NCBI GenBank assembly: GCA_013141505.1
Contig: JABFQX010000010.1
Coordinates: 62,001-126,000, forward strand
DNA from: Methyloglobulus sp.
Lineage (GTDB): Bacteria > Pseudomonadota > Gammaproteobacteria > Methylococcales > Methylomonadaceae
Length of the DNA: 64,000 nucleotides
Direction: 5' to 3'
The notes beneath the pieces are model-generated. The model did no database searches. It saw only the letters and a program-made list of their open reading frames with translations, and was not told the origin of the DNA. Shown piece by piece: positions 18,347 through 27,344 of this stretch. Within the stretch, counting starts at the first letter, position 1, and each line of letters opens with the position of its first letter. The translations under genes were made by a program, and so were the position numbers.

Positions 18347-19634
18347 ATCGCCATGTTCCGAGCAACTTCCACATTTTCAAAATGTGGGCGGACTCGACCA
18401 AAGGCTGGCCTTTTTGTCCGTTATTGCCTGTTGGCTATTCGTCTCAACGCTCCCTGGCTGTTCGTCAGAACCGCTGTTAGGTATCGTCAAGCCTTCGCAA
18501 TTAAAAACCAACACCCCCACCCTTAAGCCTTACTCAATCTCTACTTTGGGTCTGTCCAGTGTTTCTACATTTGATGTCACTGTGGACAATGACATTATTC
18601 ATATAATCGCTGGCGGCAAAATGTCAGCTGATGATAAGCAAGTTAAACTCCATTACACGCGTTCTGATGATGGTGGTCGTCATTGGAACGAGCCTATCGC
18701 CCTTGGGGATCATTTTCCATCAACCATCGCCAGCCGTGGCAATGATATTCAGCTTGCCGCCAAAGACGGACATCTGTTAGCAATATGGCAAACGAAAGGC
18801 GAACTGCCCGGTATGGGGCCAATGGTCAGTGCATATTCCGATGATAATGGCACAACCTGGCAACAAGGCATCAACCCTGCGGCAAACAATACGGGCGACC
18901 AATCGCACCTCGACCTGATTGCCGACAAAAAAAGCCAATTTCATGCCGTCTGGCTTGAAGACCCGGAAGAAAGCGGCTATCAAAGCCTGCGTTATGCGAA
19001 GTCCTCAGATGGCGGCAAACACTGGGACAAACCAACTACACTCGATAACTCAACCTGCTCCTGTTGCTGGAATACCTTTGCCTTATCGCCTGAAAACGAG
19101 CTGAATATTCTCTACCGCAATATGAAACCCCGCGATATGTCGCTTTTGCAATCGACCAATGGCGGTAAAACCTGGCGACCTGCCAGCACGGTTGGTGAAT
19201 TTCATTGGCAGTTTGACGGCTGTCCGCATGTCGGGGGCAATTTAACTTATGCGGGAAAGCACCGGTTACATAGCTTGGTATGGACAGGCGTGGAACAATC
19301 GGCTGGTTTGTATTACCTGTATTCCAAGGACAATGGCGCACACTGGTCAAGCCCTAAAAAAATGGGCAACACGGCTATTCATTCCGATATTGCAGCGCTG
19401 GATGAAAGCCATATCGCAGCGATATGGGATGAGATGGAAGCCGAAGGCACCAGCATTTTTTACGCAAAATCCAACGATAATGGCACAAGCTGGCTAACAC
19501 CGATTCGGTTGACAGCCGCGAGTGCCGCTGCAACCCATCCCAGGTTAATTGCCACAAAACACGGATTTCTGGCATTGTGGACTGAAAAACCCGGTAAGCA
19601 ACCCAGCCAGCTGGCATGGCGGATCCTCAATTAA
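18315..19634 (+). CDS. Asp-box (BNR/sialidase-like) beta-propeller lipoprotein with Cys cluster
   Basis: The product is about 439 aa and overlaps the tlpA-like gene by 32 bp. ATG 18315 has AAGAAG just upstream; the frame extends further 5' but only through the neighbouring gene. A signal segment ends LPGC, a good lipobox. The body contains six Asp-box repeats of the S-x-D-x-G-x-x-W type (SDDGGRHW, SDDNGTTW, SSDGGKHW, STNGGKTW, SKDNGAHW, SNDNGTSW), implying a six-bladed propeller. A CSCCW motif and DGCPH supply four cysteines and a His in mid-protein, unusual for a sialidase and suggestive of metal binding. No evidence for true sialidase activity is seen. The metal-cluster context supports a metal-related role. 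Confidence 0.82.
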   Translation: MKPTSRKSSIESPCSEQLPHFQNVGGLDQRLAFLSVIACWLFVSTLPGCSSEPLLGIVKPSQLKTNTPTLKPYSISTLGLSSVSTFDVTVDNDIIHIIAGGKMSADDKQVKLHYTRSDDGGRHWNEPIALGDHFPSTIASRGNDIQLAAKDGHLLAIWQTKGELPGMGPMVSAYSDDNGTTWQQGINPAANNTGDQSHLDLIADKKSQFHAVWLEDPEESGYQSLRYAKSSDGGKHWDKPTTLDNSTCSCCWNTFALSPENELNILYRNMKPRDMSLLQSTNGGKTWRPASTVGEFHWQFDGCPHVGGNLTYAGKHRLHSLVWTGVEQSAGLYYLYSKDNGAHWSSPKKMGNTAIHSDIAALDESHIAAIWDEMEAEGTSIFYAKSNDNGTSWLTPIRLTAASAAATHPRLIATKHGFLALWTEKPGKQPSQLAWRILN

Positions 19635-19762
19635 TGCTGACATTGCACTCATTGCCGCAACTCTTGATGTAGCCACCAAGTTTTACTGCGACACCCTTGC
19701 TATCAGATATATAATGCTGACAATAAAATTAACCACATAACAGCTTTTCAGGTGCAGACTCG

Positions 19763-20146
19763 ATGACCCTACCCAACGTTACATTTATAGTTAAAGCGCT
19801 ACCCGGCTTAGTGCTAATATCCAGTTTTGCTTTGCCCTTACCGGTGTTTGCCCATGCGATCATGGTTAAATCCCAACCAGTCGGTGACAGCACCGTTGCC
19901 GAATCACCCAAGCAAATAGATGTCTGGTTTAACGACAAAGTGGGCAGCGAATATAAAGCACTGGCGGTCATTGACAGCGCCGGAAAGCGGGTCGATAACA
20001 AAGATATTGGCCAGGAAACCTTTGACCAATCGCATATTTATGTGACCGTTCCGCAACTTACGCCGGGCACTTATACGGTACGGTATCGGGTTGTTTCTTT
20101 AGATACCCATATTGTGACCGGCAAATACAAATTCACCTTAAAATAG
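19763..20146 (+). CDS. copC: CopC-family periplasmic copper-binding protein
   Basis: 127-aa CopC-domain protein, the usual length. The signal peptide probably ends before the His in FAHAIMVKSQP, so the mature N-terminus would start with His, the first ligand of the CopC Cu(II) site. The second conserved cluster is DTHIV, with Asp and His as the other Cu(II) ligands. The beta-barrel core includes VWFNDKV and TPGTYTVRYRVVS. The Met-rich Cu(I) site of PcoC is lacking. This is the strongest indication that the surrounding cluster handles copper. No CopD permease is adjacent; the HupE-type protein downstream may take that place. Confidence 0.9.
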   Translation: MTLPNVTFIVKALPGLVLISSFALPLPVFAHAIMVKSQPVGDSTVAESPKQIDVWFNDKVGSEYKALAVIDSAGKRVDNKDIGQETFDQSHIYVTVPQLTPGTYTVRYRVVSLDTHIVTGKYKFTLK

Positions 20147-20196
20147 CCCGGACACACTCCCAATAATAAATTGCCCACCACGAGGCGCAACACGAT

Positions 20197-20850
20197 ATGA
20201 AATCACTCAGCCCAACACTCTTACTCATTAGCGCACTGTTACTGACCGCGTGTAGCAACCCAGGCTATAACGATAACCCTTCGCAGCAGATGACCAAGGC
20301 AACTGTAGGCTGTCTGGTCGGCACTGATTTCTTTGCCGTGTATTTTAGCGCTTATATCAAGCCGTCGGATGACGCTGCTAAAGCAACAATAGCAAAAGAT
20401 AAAAAAGCATTATTCCGTTCTTATTGCAAAGATATTCCCACCACTGGAACCGCTTTCTTTACGGCTGACCTGGTCGGCAAAGAGCTGCGGGAAACCCCCA
20501 TTAGCATCCGCATAGTGGAACAGGAACTCACCGGGGGTGATGACAGCAAGGCGGAAAACTTCAAAGATATCCGTACCTTGGCAGAAATCCCGGCAAAATT
20601 GTATCCACGTGGGGCAGTAGAAGCACAAGCACAACTCGACAAAAACGGCTATTACGCCTTGTATTTGATGGTAGGCGGCGATGACGCCATCGCTGATGAT
20701 GACAGGATCAGGATTCCTCTGCATGTTGGCGTTGATCCCGATGCAAAACCGATTGGCACCTACATGGCTATGGGCATTGGCGGCATTCTAGGTATTGCTT
20801 TGATTGTTTTCGTGGCCATTCGCTTTATGAGTAGGCGCAACAAGCAGTGA
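20197..20850 (+). CDS. Lipoprotein with C-terminal membrane anchor, unknown function
   Basis: 217 aa. The N-terminal signal ends LLLTAC, a canonical lipobox with Cys at about 19. The C-terminus has a transmembrane helix (GIGGILGIALIVFVAIRF) followed by a basic RRNKQ tail. A lipidated N-terminus plus a C-terminal inner-membrane helix would place the central domain in the periplasm, tethered at both ends. I do not recognise the central domain. It lies 50 bp after copC and 39 bp before the second HupE-type gene, so it is probably part of the metal cluster. Confidence 0.75.
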   Translation: MKSLSPTLLLISALLLTACSNPGYNDNPSQQMTKATVGCLVGTDFFAVYFSAYIKPSDDAAKATIAKDKKALFRSYCKDIPTTGTAFFTADLVGKELRETPISIRIVEQELTGGDDSKAENFKDIRTLAEIPAKLYPRGAVEAQAQLDKNGYYALYLMVGGDDAIADDDRIRIPLHVGVDPDAKPIGTYMAMGIGGILGIALIVFVAIRFMSRRNKQ

Positions 20851-20889
20851 TTTTGCAAATTTTGTTAAGGAAAGACAGGTAATGATGGC

Positions 20890-21996
20890 ATGGCTAAAAA
20901 ACTAATCGGCTTTATTTTTCTGCTTGCACAGATACAAATCGGCCTTGCCCATCCGCCCGGCCTCAGCTCTGCTGACATTACGGTCAAGCCGGAAAGTGTA
21001 GACGCTAAAATAACTTTTGCCGTACAGGATATTGAAGCCTTTGTACCCATGGACAGCGACCAAGACGCTGAAGTGACCACCGCCGAGCGGGATGCTGCAA
21101 AACCCGGAATTTCCACTTACGTCGCTAACGAATTAAAATTCCAGCTTGATGGGGTCGAAACTAAAGCCATAGCCCCCGGCACAGTCAACTTCGACAACCA
21201 AAATAATGCCACGGTTGATTTTCAATTTGCGGGCGCACCCGCTACCTCAATTGGCATTGAGTCCAAGTTCTTGAACAAACTGCCGCCAGGTCACAAACAG
21301 TATGTCACGATCAAAGACGCTAGCGGTCGTGAATTAGGCAAAAAGATGCTGACCCAACAGGCCAACGCCCTTGAAGTCAACCTGAAAACCAGCGCCGAAC
21401 CCGTATCCGCTGAAACCGAAAAGCATTCTACGTCAACTTTCACCGATTTTCTCAAACTGGGCATCGAACATATCCTGACCGGCTACGACCATTTGCTGTT
21501 TCTGTTTTCCCTATTGGTTGTCACTCGAAATGTTTGGCCCGCCATCAAAATTATCACCTTTTTCACCATCGCGCATTCGATCACGTTGGCCTTGGCGGGA
21601 TTGAATATTGTCGATATTCCCAGCACCATTGTTGAACCGCTAATTGCCGCCAGCATCGTTTATGTTGGCCTGGAAAACATTATTCGTGGCGATAAGGTAT
21701 CTACCAAGTCGCGTTGCATTTTGACCTTCTTCTTCGGGTTGATCCACGGCTTTGGCTTTGCTGGCGTACTTCGAGAAATGGGCATTTCGTCTATCGAAAC
21801 CGGAATTCTGGTGCCGCTGTTTTCTTTCAACCTGGGCGTGGAATTGGGACAAATCACCGTCGCATCTATCGTCCTGCCGTTAATCTGGTGGTTACATAAA
21901 AAAGAAGGGGCAAGGCGCTATTTGGTGCCAACCGGATCCACCCTGACTTGCATAGCTGGAACGTATTGGCTACTGGAACGAACAATATTAAGCTAA
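20890..21996 (+). CDS. HupE/UreJ-2 family membrane protein with N-terminal extracytoplasmic domain
   Basis: 368 aa. A signal peptide precedes an exported domain (about 20-180) that includes an EF-hand-like loop, DSDQDAEVTTAE near residues 54-65. The C-terminal half is a polytopic HupE/UreJ_2 domain with GIEHILTGYDHLLFLF, FTIAHSITLALA, FGLIHGFGFA and FNLGVELGQ. The His and Asp residues in these helices are the conserved presumed metal ligands. It is the last gene of the cluster and provides an inner-membrane permease separate from the one fused to the TonB receptor. The substrate is inferred to be a transition metal; copper is favoured by adjacent copC. Confidence 0.87.
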   Translation: MAKKLIGFIFLLAQIQIGLAHPPGLSSADITVKPESVDAKITFAVQDIEAFVPMDSDQDAEVTTAERDAAKPGISTYVANELKFQLDGVETKAIAPGTVNFDNQNNATVDFQFAGAPATSIGIESKFLNKLPPGHKQYVTIKDASGRELGKKMLTQQANALEVNLKTSAEPVSAETEKHSTSTFTDFLKLGIEHILTGYDHLLFLFSLLVVTRNVWPAIKIITFFTIAHSITLALAGLNIVDIPSTIVEPLIAASIVYVGLENIIRGDKVSTKSRCILTFFFGLIHGFGFAGVLREMGISSIETGILVPLFSFNLGVELGQITVASIVLPLIWWLHKKEGARRYLVPTGSTLTCIAGTYWLLERTILS

Positions 21997-22346
21997 AGCC
22001 ACAATGTAAATAGTGGAGTACATGATCGCGTATTTCTTCATGCAATTGTCGTCGTTCGGTGTAAATCATTATTGCGGCAATCTAAAACTTCGGTATTTAC
22101 CGACCATCTTGTTTCACGCAGGACAGGGTCAAGTTTTCTAAGCTATTTTGTTCATTGACCGGCTTTGTTGGCACTACAAACAGGGCACACGCCCTCGCCT
22201 CTGTTTGTGCGTTATGAATCATTAGTTTATACTCAACGGCATCAATAACATTAGTCTTATAATTTACTTATTAGACTGCGGTACAAAAGTTGTTTTCTTT
22301 TGTTAAAGACTGTTATCTTTTATCTTAGATTAACTTCCTGTAAAAA
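21997..22346. other. Intergenic region without recognised content
   Basis: A 350-bp AT-rich spacer between the metal cluster and an acyltransferase gene on the same strand. I see no RNA gene, no strong terminator and no open frame with coding character. The promoter of the acyltransferase gene is presumably in its last 100 bp. Confidence 0.5.
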
Positions 22347-23417
22347 ATGCTTGGCTTATTTCGCACAACATTAGCACTGATGGTGATGGCATATCACTTA
22401 TTCGCTGAACTCAAGCCTCTGGGTACCTATTCCGTTTATGGGTTTTACATAATCAGTGGTTATCTAATGACGTTAATAATGCACGAAAGCTACGGCTACA
22501 CCTTGTTTGGTCGATTTTCGTTTGCATTAAACAGATTTTTAAGGCTTTATCCGCAATATTGGGTCGCTTCGATTTTTTCGGCTGGCCTTGTTTTCTATCT
22601 GGGTGCGGAAACAACCACTCACTATTTCAAAAGTATTTATATGCCCACGTCGGCACGTGAATATTTTTCAAATATCGCCATGATATTCCCATCATGGTAT
22701 CCGAATCAGGTCAACCCTCGGTTGGTGCCACCAGCATGGGCTTTGACGGTGGAACTCTTTTTTTATGTGTTGATCTGTCTTGGCTTGTCAAAACACTATA
22801 CTGTGATTAAGGTTTGGTTGCTATTGTCCGTAGCCTATGTTGTCGCTACATTTGCTTTTGGTTCCTGGTCTGACCGCTACTTTCCCGTTGCGGCAGCATC
22901 ATTGCCGTTTTCGATCGGTTCGGCGATATACTTCATATCCAAGGATGAGGGAATTCATAAACGTTTTTTGACGCTTGGGCTTTCCACCAAAACCCTGTTT
23001 ATTCTAATGTTGGCCAATTGTTTTGCTTGGTCAGCTATTTCCCTATTAACAACAGGTGCTTTAGTCGAAATCGGCTTTTACTTGAATTTATTGATTTGCG
23101 CCCTGCTTGTATACAGCATCACCAAGTGCGGAAAAATAGTGGATATAAGTAAGGCACATGATACTTATATCGGTGATTTTTCCTATCCGATTTACTTGCT
23201 TCATTGGCAAACGGGCATATTGGTTTCTTTTGTCATTTACGGCGAGGCAGTGCACGGTTTTTCCACTAAAGGCGGTGTTAGCTACATAGTTTCATTGTTG
23301 GTCATTTCTCTATTGGCGGTTGTTTTTATGGCAATAATAGACAGGCCCATTCAACGCATCAGGTCGATAATCAAGGCCAACAAGGCACTTGCTAAAACGC
23401 GTGCAACTGCCAACTAA
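22347..23417 (+). CDS. Acyltransferase family 3 (OafA-like) membrane protein
   Basis: A 356-aa polytopic inner-membrane O-acyltransferase. The family His is in MAYHLFAELKP and the conserved Arg in NRFLRLYPQYW. About ten hydrophobic helices follow, with the usual FSYPIYLLHW segment. Members acylate sugars of O-antigen, exopolysaccharide or other envelope glycans; the acceptor here cannot be told. The gene is monocistronic by context, facing a convergent gene 50 bp downstream. It is slightly less like its neighbours in style, with many rare-looking AT-rich codons, but transfer is not demonstrable. Confidence 0.88.
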   Translation: MLGLFRTTLALMVMAYHLFAELKPLGTYSVYGFYIISGYLMTLIMHESYGYTLFGRFSFALNRFLRLYPQYWVASIFSAGLVFYLGAETTTHYFKSIYMPTSAREYFSNIAMIFPSWYPNQVNPRLVPPAWALTVELFFYVLICLGLSKHYTVIKVWLLLSVAYVVATFAFGSWSDRYFPVAAASLPFSIGSAIYFISKDEGIHKRFLTLGLSTKTLFILMLANCFAWSAISLLTTGALVEIGFYLNLLICALLVYSITKCGKIVDISKAHDTYIGDFSYPIYLLHWQTGILVSFVIYGEAVHGFSTKGGVSYIVSLLVISLLAVVFMAIIDRPIQRIRSIIKANKALAKTRATAN

Positions 23418-23467
23418 AGGCTGTAAGTTTTTATAGCGAAGGACTTGTTCAGGTGTTTAGTAAGTTA

Positions 23468-24337
23468 TTACAGATAAAACGCCATTCTCTCAAGCTGCTT
23501 TTCCAGTAACCGCAATAATTCTTTGCCGTTTTGGGCCGTTGCATCGTCGAATTCAAGGCTATCTCGCCCTTTTACCAAAGCCCGGCGGGACAGTAGCTTT
23601 TTCAATTGGATTTTTTCAGTAGCGGAGAAATGGTAGCAACTCACTAGGCTATTAAACTCAGGTAATTCCGGCGAGCTCAATAATCCGGCCAGCTTGGTTA
23701 ATTCAGCCAATATACATTCAATTGTGTGTAGCTGTGCGCCAATAAGTCTTGTTACCCATTGGGGGCTAATATTCTGGGCAAGCGATGTTTCATTGTCGGA
23801 GACAACTTTTAAGCATTGGATCAATTCGCCCGTCGAAAACCGTATGGCGGTTTCGTAAAAAGCGGACGCTTCCATATCGCAAAGATGGGTCGGATGATAG
23901 CGAGTTTGTGGCTTTGCGTGGGTTTGCAAGCCACGCGTAGGACAAGGCGAGGTAAATATTAATGGCGGGTAAAATCGGCGGCCTGTGTCGCAATCTTCAA
24001 GCTTATCAATTAACAACAGGTTACCAATCTCCTCACTTCTATGACCGGCAATACCTACATTCAGCATGACTGGCTGTTGAGCAGATGCAAATAACGCCTG
24101 CGTGTAAGCGACACCCGCCGCCATCGCTATTTTGCCAACGCCGGTGATGGTCAAGCATATGTCGTCATTCACATAAACGGCAAAGCAAGCGATGGATTGG
24201 TCTTTTTTTAAGCGAAAATATTCGATGAAGGGCTTTGCTTCGCAAGCAAGTGCGACATAAACAAAAGCGCTTGGCTTGATTTTGCAGGTAGGCAAATTGT
24301 TATTGATAGCCTGTGTATTAAGTGGTCGTGACGGCAC
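23468..24337 (-). CDS. Nucleoside phosphorylase-like protein
   Basis: 289-aa protein of the PNP/UDP phosphorylase superfamily. The first about 210 residues have TGVGKIAMAAGVAY, NVGIAGH, the CDMEASAFYE motif and KVVSDNE, matching the MTA/SAH nucleosidase and hopanoid-type phosphorylase branch. A C-terminal helical extension of about 75 residues has no match that I recognise. Related genes occur in hopanoid loci, but no hopanoid genes are nearby. The substrate is uncertain. Confidence 0.72.
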   Translation of the reverse strand: MPSRPLNTQAINNNLPTCKIKPSAFVYVALACEAKPFIEYFRLKKDQSIACFAVYVNDDICLTITGVGKIAMAAGVAYTQALFASAQQPVMLNVGIAGHRSEEIGNLLLIDKLEDCDTGRRFYPPLIFTSPCPTRGLQTHAKPQTRYHPTHLCDMEASAFYETAIRFSTGELIQCLKVVSDNETSLAQNISPQWVTRLIGAQLHTIECILAELTKLAGLLSSPELPEFNSLVSCYHFSATEKIQLKKLLSRRALVKGRDSLEFDDATAQNGKELLRLLEKQLERMAFYL

Positions 24338-24386
24338 TGATTAATCGCCGCCACGCCGAATGAAGGTTACCTCAAGAAATTACATT

Positions 24387-25094
24387 TCAAGGAATCTGCA
24401 AAACCTGACCCGGTTTAATCAAATCTGGATTACTGATTTGGTCGCGATTGGCATCATATATTTTCGACCAGTCATTGGCATTGCCGTAAAAATGTTTGGC
24501 AATTTTGGATAAGCTATCGCCGCCGACGACTGTGTAGGTTTGTGCTTGCGGTGCGGCAGGTGCTGGCGCGGCTTCTGGTGCAGCCATTCCGGCATCCGCA
24601 GTGACCAGTTCGGAATCGTCTTCTTCATTATTCTTATTGAAGTGTCCGGCTACCGCCTTTGCCGCCATGGTCGCCCCGGCAACGCCTAGACCACCCAGGA
24701 TAACTTTCGACAACGTGCCCAAGTGGTGTTCTTCTGGAATCTCTCCATCTGGTGTCAATTTATCGACGACGGTAGGCAATACTTGGGAAAGCACTTCAGC
24801 ACCTTTTTCTTTCGGAATACCGGCTTGTTCGGCAAGTTCCGCCACTTTATCGGCACCTAAGGCTTCTTCCAATTGTTGCGGTGTAACCGGTTGGTTTTCA
24901 CCTTTACCTACCCATGAAGCAGCGATATCACCTAATCCTGATTGTTTAAACTTATCAACCAGACCTGAAATACCACCCGGATTGTTAGTCAACATGCTAA
25001 CTGCACCTTTGACTATATTTTGCGTCAGGGTGGGTGAATTGCCGCCAAGAGCGCTTTGGAGGGCGGTTTGTACTAAACTATCAAAAAGACTCAT
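24387..25094 (-). CDS. YidB/DUF937-family protein with C-terminal LysM domain
   Basis: 235 aa. Residues 1-130 match the YidB-like DUF937 family (MSLFDSLVQTALQ, SGLGDIAASWVG, AGIPKEKGAEVLSQVLP). A short hydrophobic segment (about 128-145), an Ala/Pro-rich linker and a LysM domain (about 185-235, TYTVVGGDSLSKIAKHFYG) follow. There is no signal peptide. LysM in otherwise cytoplasm-like YidB proteins is common in proteobacteria and resembles YgaU/Kbp. The role is unknown; a K+-binding or peptidoglycan-binding role has been proposed for relatives. Confidence 0.85.
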   Translation of the reverse strand: MSLFDSLVQTALQSALGGNSPTLTQNIVKGAVSMLTNNPGGISGLVDKFKQSGLGDIAASWVGKGENQPVTPQQLEEALGADKVAELAEQAGIPKEKGAEVLSQVLPTVVDKLTPDGEIPEEHHLGTLSKVILGGLGVAGATMAAKAVAGHFNKNNEEDDSELVTADAGMAAPEAAPAPAAPQAQTYTVVGGDSLSKIAKHFYGNANDWSKIYDANRDQISNPDLIKPGQVLQIP

Positions 25095-25350
25095 CGTTTT
25101 TCCTTATTCAGTTAGTTAACAATAATCGCAGGGTGAAACGTTGTGCAATCTCCCCAACTTCCAGATTGTAACAGTCAGGTTTTATCAGTTCAAATAATAA
25201 AAATCTTAAGTTCATTCAATTATTTATTGTAATCTGGTTGAATTAGACTCACATTTTGTCACCATTGTTTTCAGCTAAATCTGATTTAGCTAATAATTGT
25301 GCGATAATTCCAGCCCTTAAATTTTCTACCTTTACAATCGGGAGTATAAG

Positions 25351-25848
25351 ATGACAGCATTGGTTGGCATCATCATGGGATCGGCCTCTGACTGGGAAAC
25401 CATGCAGTTTGCTGTAGAAACGCTGGACACGCTGGGAATTCCCCACGAAGTCGAGATTGTGTCTGCACACCGTACCCCGGATAAATTGTTTGCGTATGCC
25501 GAAGCTGCCGAATCCAAAGGCCTGGAAGTAATTATTGCGGGCGCAGGTGGTGCCGCACATTTACCTGGGATGACGGCAGCAAAAACGATCATCCCAGTGT
25601 TGGGTGTGCCTATTCAATCCAAGGCCTTGAACGGCATGGATTCTTTGCTTTCTATCGCACAGATGCCAGCCGGTATTCCGGTAGGGACGCTGGCAATCGG
25701 CAAGGCGGGAGCGGTCAATGCTGCGCTGCTTGCTGTGGCGATAATTGCCAACAAACATGAAAAATATCGACCTGTGCTAAACCAATATCGCAAAGAACAA
25801 ACTGATTCCGTCCTCGAAAACGCTGACCCAAGGCTGTCTAAACTATGA
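25351..25848 (+). CDS. purE: N5-carboxyaminoimidazole ribonucleotide mutase PurE
   Basis: Class I PurE of purine synthesis, converting N5-CAIR to CAIR. The 165 aa show the N-terminal GSASDWETM loop, SAHRTPDKL with the catalytic His, and the [12 protein letters not shown] loop. GGGAGT (25341-25346 region) serves as the ribosome-binding site. The gene ends in an ATGA overlap with purK, giving the classical purEK operon. Confidence 0.97.
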   Translation: MTALVGIIMGSASDWETMQFAVETLDTLGIPHEVEIVSAHRTPDKLFAYAEAAESKGLEVIIAGAGGAAHLPGMTAAKTIIPVLGVPIQSKALNGMDSLLSIAQMPAGIPVGTLAIGKAGAVNAALLAVAIIANKHEKYRPVLNQYRKEQTDSVLENADPRLSKL

Positions 25849-26939
25849 AAATTGGAATATTGGGAGCCGGGCAATTAGCCAGGATGATTGCCTTGGCAGG
25901 ATACCCACTGGGTTTGGACTTTATCTTCCTTGATCCATCTGTTGATGCCTGTGCCAATCAATTAGGTGAGCATCTACATGGCGACTATAACGATCCCGTT
26001 TTGCTAGAAGAATTGGCTAAACGCGCCGATGTGGTGACGTACGAATTTGAAAACGTACCCGCGCCCGTCGCCAAGTATTTATCTGAACATACGCGCGTGT
26101 ATCCGCCACCCAAAGCCTTGCAGGTGGCGCAAGATCGCTGGGTGGAGAAAAACTTTTTCCTTGAACTCGGCATTCCAACACCTAAGTTTGCACTGGTGGA
26201 TAACCTTGATGATTTGACCCAAGCTATGTCAACATTAGGCTATCCGGCGATATTAAAAACCCGCAGCCAAGGTTATGACGGTAAGGGGCAATCCATTCTC
26301 AAATCAGCAGCAGACTTACAAGTGGCATGGGACTTGGTGCAAGGTCTTCCATCTATCGTTGAGGCGTTTGTGCCGTTTAGCCGCGAAGTGTCCATTATCG
26401 CTGTCCGCAGTGTGTCAGGTGCAGTTGCATTCTATCCGCTGTCTGAAAACCTGCATAAAGGCGGCATTTTACGTATTGCCGAAAGTCGCGCCAACGACGT
26501 AATGCAAGCCCAAGCCGAAGGTTATGTTTCACGATTGCTGCAAGCATTGGATTATGTCGGCGTAATAGCCTTGGAGCTATTTGAGGTAGATGGTCAGTTG
26601 ATTGCCAATGAATTTGCGCCAAGGGTACATAACTCCGGTCATTGGACGATAGAAGGCGCAGAAACCAGCCAGTTTGAAAACCACCTGCGGGCGATTTTGG
26701 ATTTACCCTTGGGTTCGACAGCAGCAGTGGGCAAAGCGGCGATGGTGAATTTTATTGGCGGCTTGCCCGAAACCGCAGATGTCTTGGCAATTGAGAGCGC
26801 ACATCTGCATCTTTATGGGAAAAGCCCGCGTAAGGGGCGGAAGGTGGCGCATGTGACGGTACGTGCTGCAAATACCGATAGTTATCGAAATGCGTTAGAT
26901 AGCCTAGAACGGCTGGCAAATCAAGTGGATGATTCATAG
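25845..26939 (+). CDS. purK: N5-carboxyaminoimidazole ribonucleotide synthase PurK
   Basis: ATP-grasp enzyme that carboxylates AIR to N5-CAIR using bicarbonate. The 364 aa begin [14 protein letters not shown]-grasp features include [24 protein letters not shown] and [13 protein letters not shown], which is diagnostic for PurK. It overlaps purE by 4 bp. Confidence 0.97.
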   Translation: MKIGILGAGQLARMIALAGYPLGLDFIFLDPSVDACANQLGEHLHGDYNDPVLLEELAKRADVVTYEFENVPAPVAKYLSEHTRVYPPPKALQVAQDRWVEKNFFLELGIPTPKFALVDNLDDLTQAMSTLGYPAILKTRSQGYDGKGQSILKSAADLQVAWDLVQGLPSIVEAFVPFSREVSIIAVRSVSGAVAFYPLSENLHKGGILRIAESRANDVMQAQAEGYVSRLLQALDYVGVIALELFEVDGQLIANEFAPRVHNSGHWTIEGAETSQFENHLRAILDLPLGSTAAVGKAAMVNFIGGLPETADVLAIESAHLHLYGKSPRKGRKVAHVTVRAANTDSYRNALDSLERLANQVDDS

Positions 26940-26955
26940 CCTAATGAACTAAACG

Positions 26956-26986
26956 CAGCATCGTTCCCATGCTCCGGCGTGGGAAT
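26956..26986. repeat. REP-like palindromic repeat, left of the toxin-antitoxin pair
   Basis: The segment contains CAGCATCGTTCCCATGCT and a complementary arm GGCGTGGGAA, forming a short hairpin. The same 31-bp unit recurs at 27767-27797 with one visible difference, and a related palindrome is at 27849-27870. These copies bracket the toxin-antitoxin genes. Confidence 0.75.
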
Positions 26987-27054
26987 TCGATATACTTCAA
27001 GTTACGATGCTGCTTTTTATGGTTATCCCCGCGCAAATGAATTTTCAGTTTGCT

Positions 27055-27076
27055 AATAGTGAATATATTCACTATT
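27055..27076. promoter_or_regulatory. Perfect 22-bp palindrome, likely toxin-antitoxin operator
   Basis: The top strand, AATAGTGAATA followed by TATTCACTATT, is an exact palindrome of 22 bp, 34 bp upstream of the antitoxin start. The half-site ATATTCAC occurs again at 27103-27110, directly abutting the ATG. Palindromes like this are the usual binding sites through which antitoxins autoregulate their operons. Confidence 0.75.
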
Positions 27077-27110
27077 ATATAGCACTGCAAAGATCACGCA
27101 AAATATTCAC

Positions 27111-27344
27111 ATGCCAAGAAACATCACTCTCAACGCCGACGACAAAGCCATCGAAACAGCCAGAGCGCTCATGAAGGCTGAAGGCACCTCGCTTAACGAA
27201 CAATTCAAACTTTGGTTGGATGCCTACATTGCCGAACACCGCCGTAAACAACAAGTTGAAGCAGCCTTAACCACATTGGACGCGATGGCCGGAAAACTTA
27301 AAGTTGGCAGGAAGCTGACGCGCGAAGAAATGAATGAACGCTAA
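27111..27344 (+). CDS. Antitoxin of a PIN-domain toxin-antitoxin module
   Basis: 77 aa. The N-terminus (MPRNITLNADDKAIETAR) has a short beta strand then helices, consistent with a ribbon-helix-helix DNA-binding domain. The C-terminus is charged and would bind the toxin. It overlaps the toxin gene by 11 bp. An upstream perfect palindrome fits autorepression. It belongs to no antitoxin family that I can name with certainty. Identification rests on size, fold, overlap and partner. Confidence 0.82.
   Translation: MPRNITLNADDKAIETARALMKAEGTSLNEQFKLWLDAYIAEHRRKQQVEAALTTLDAMAGKLKVGRKLTREEMNER

Noticed and set aside
14860-21996. Nickel or urease-linked HupE/UreJ function
   Set aside because: No hydrogenase or urease genes are nearby, and copC favours copper, though nickel or cobalt is not excluded.
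24601-25119. 172-codon plus-strand open frame
   Set aside because: Antisense to the YidB/LysM gene, with no recognisable domain.
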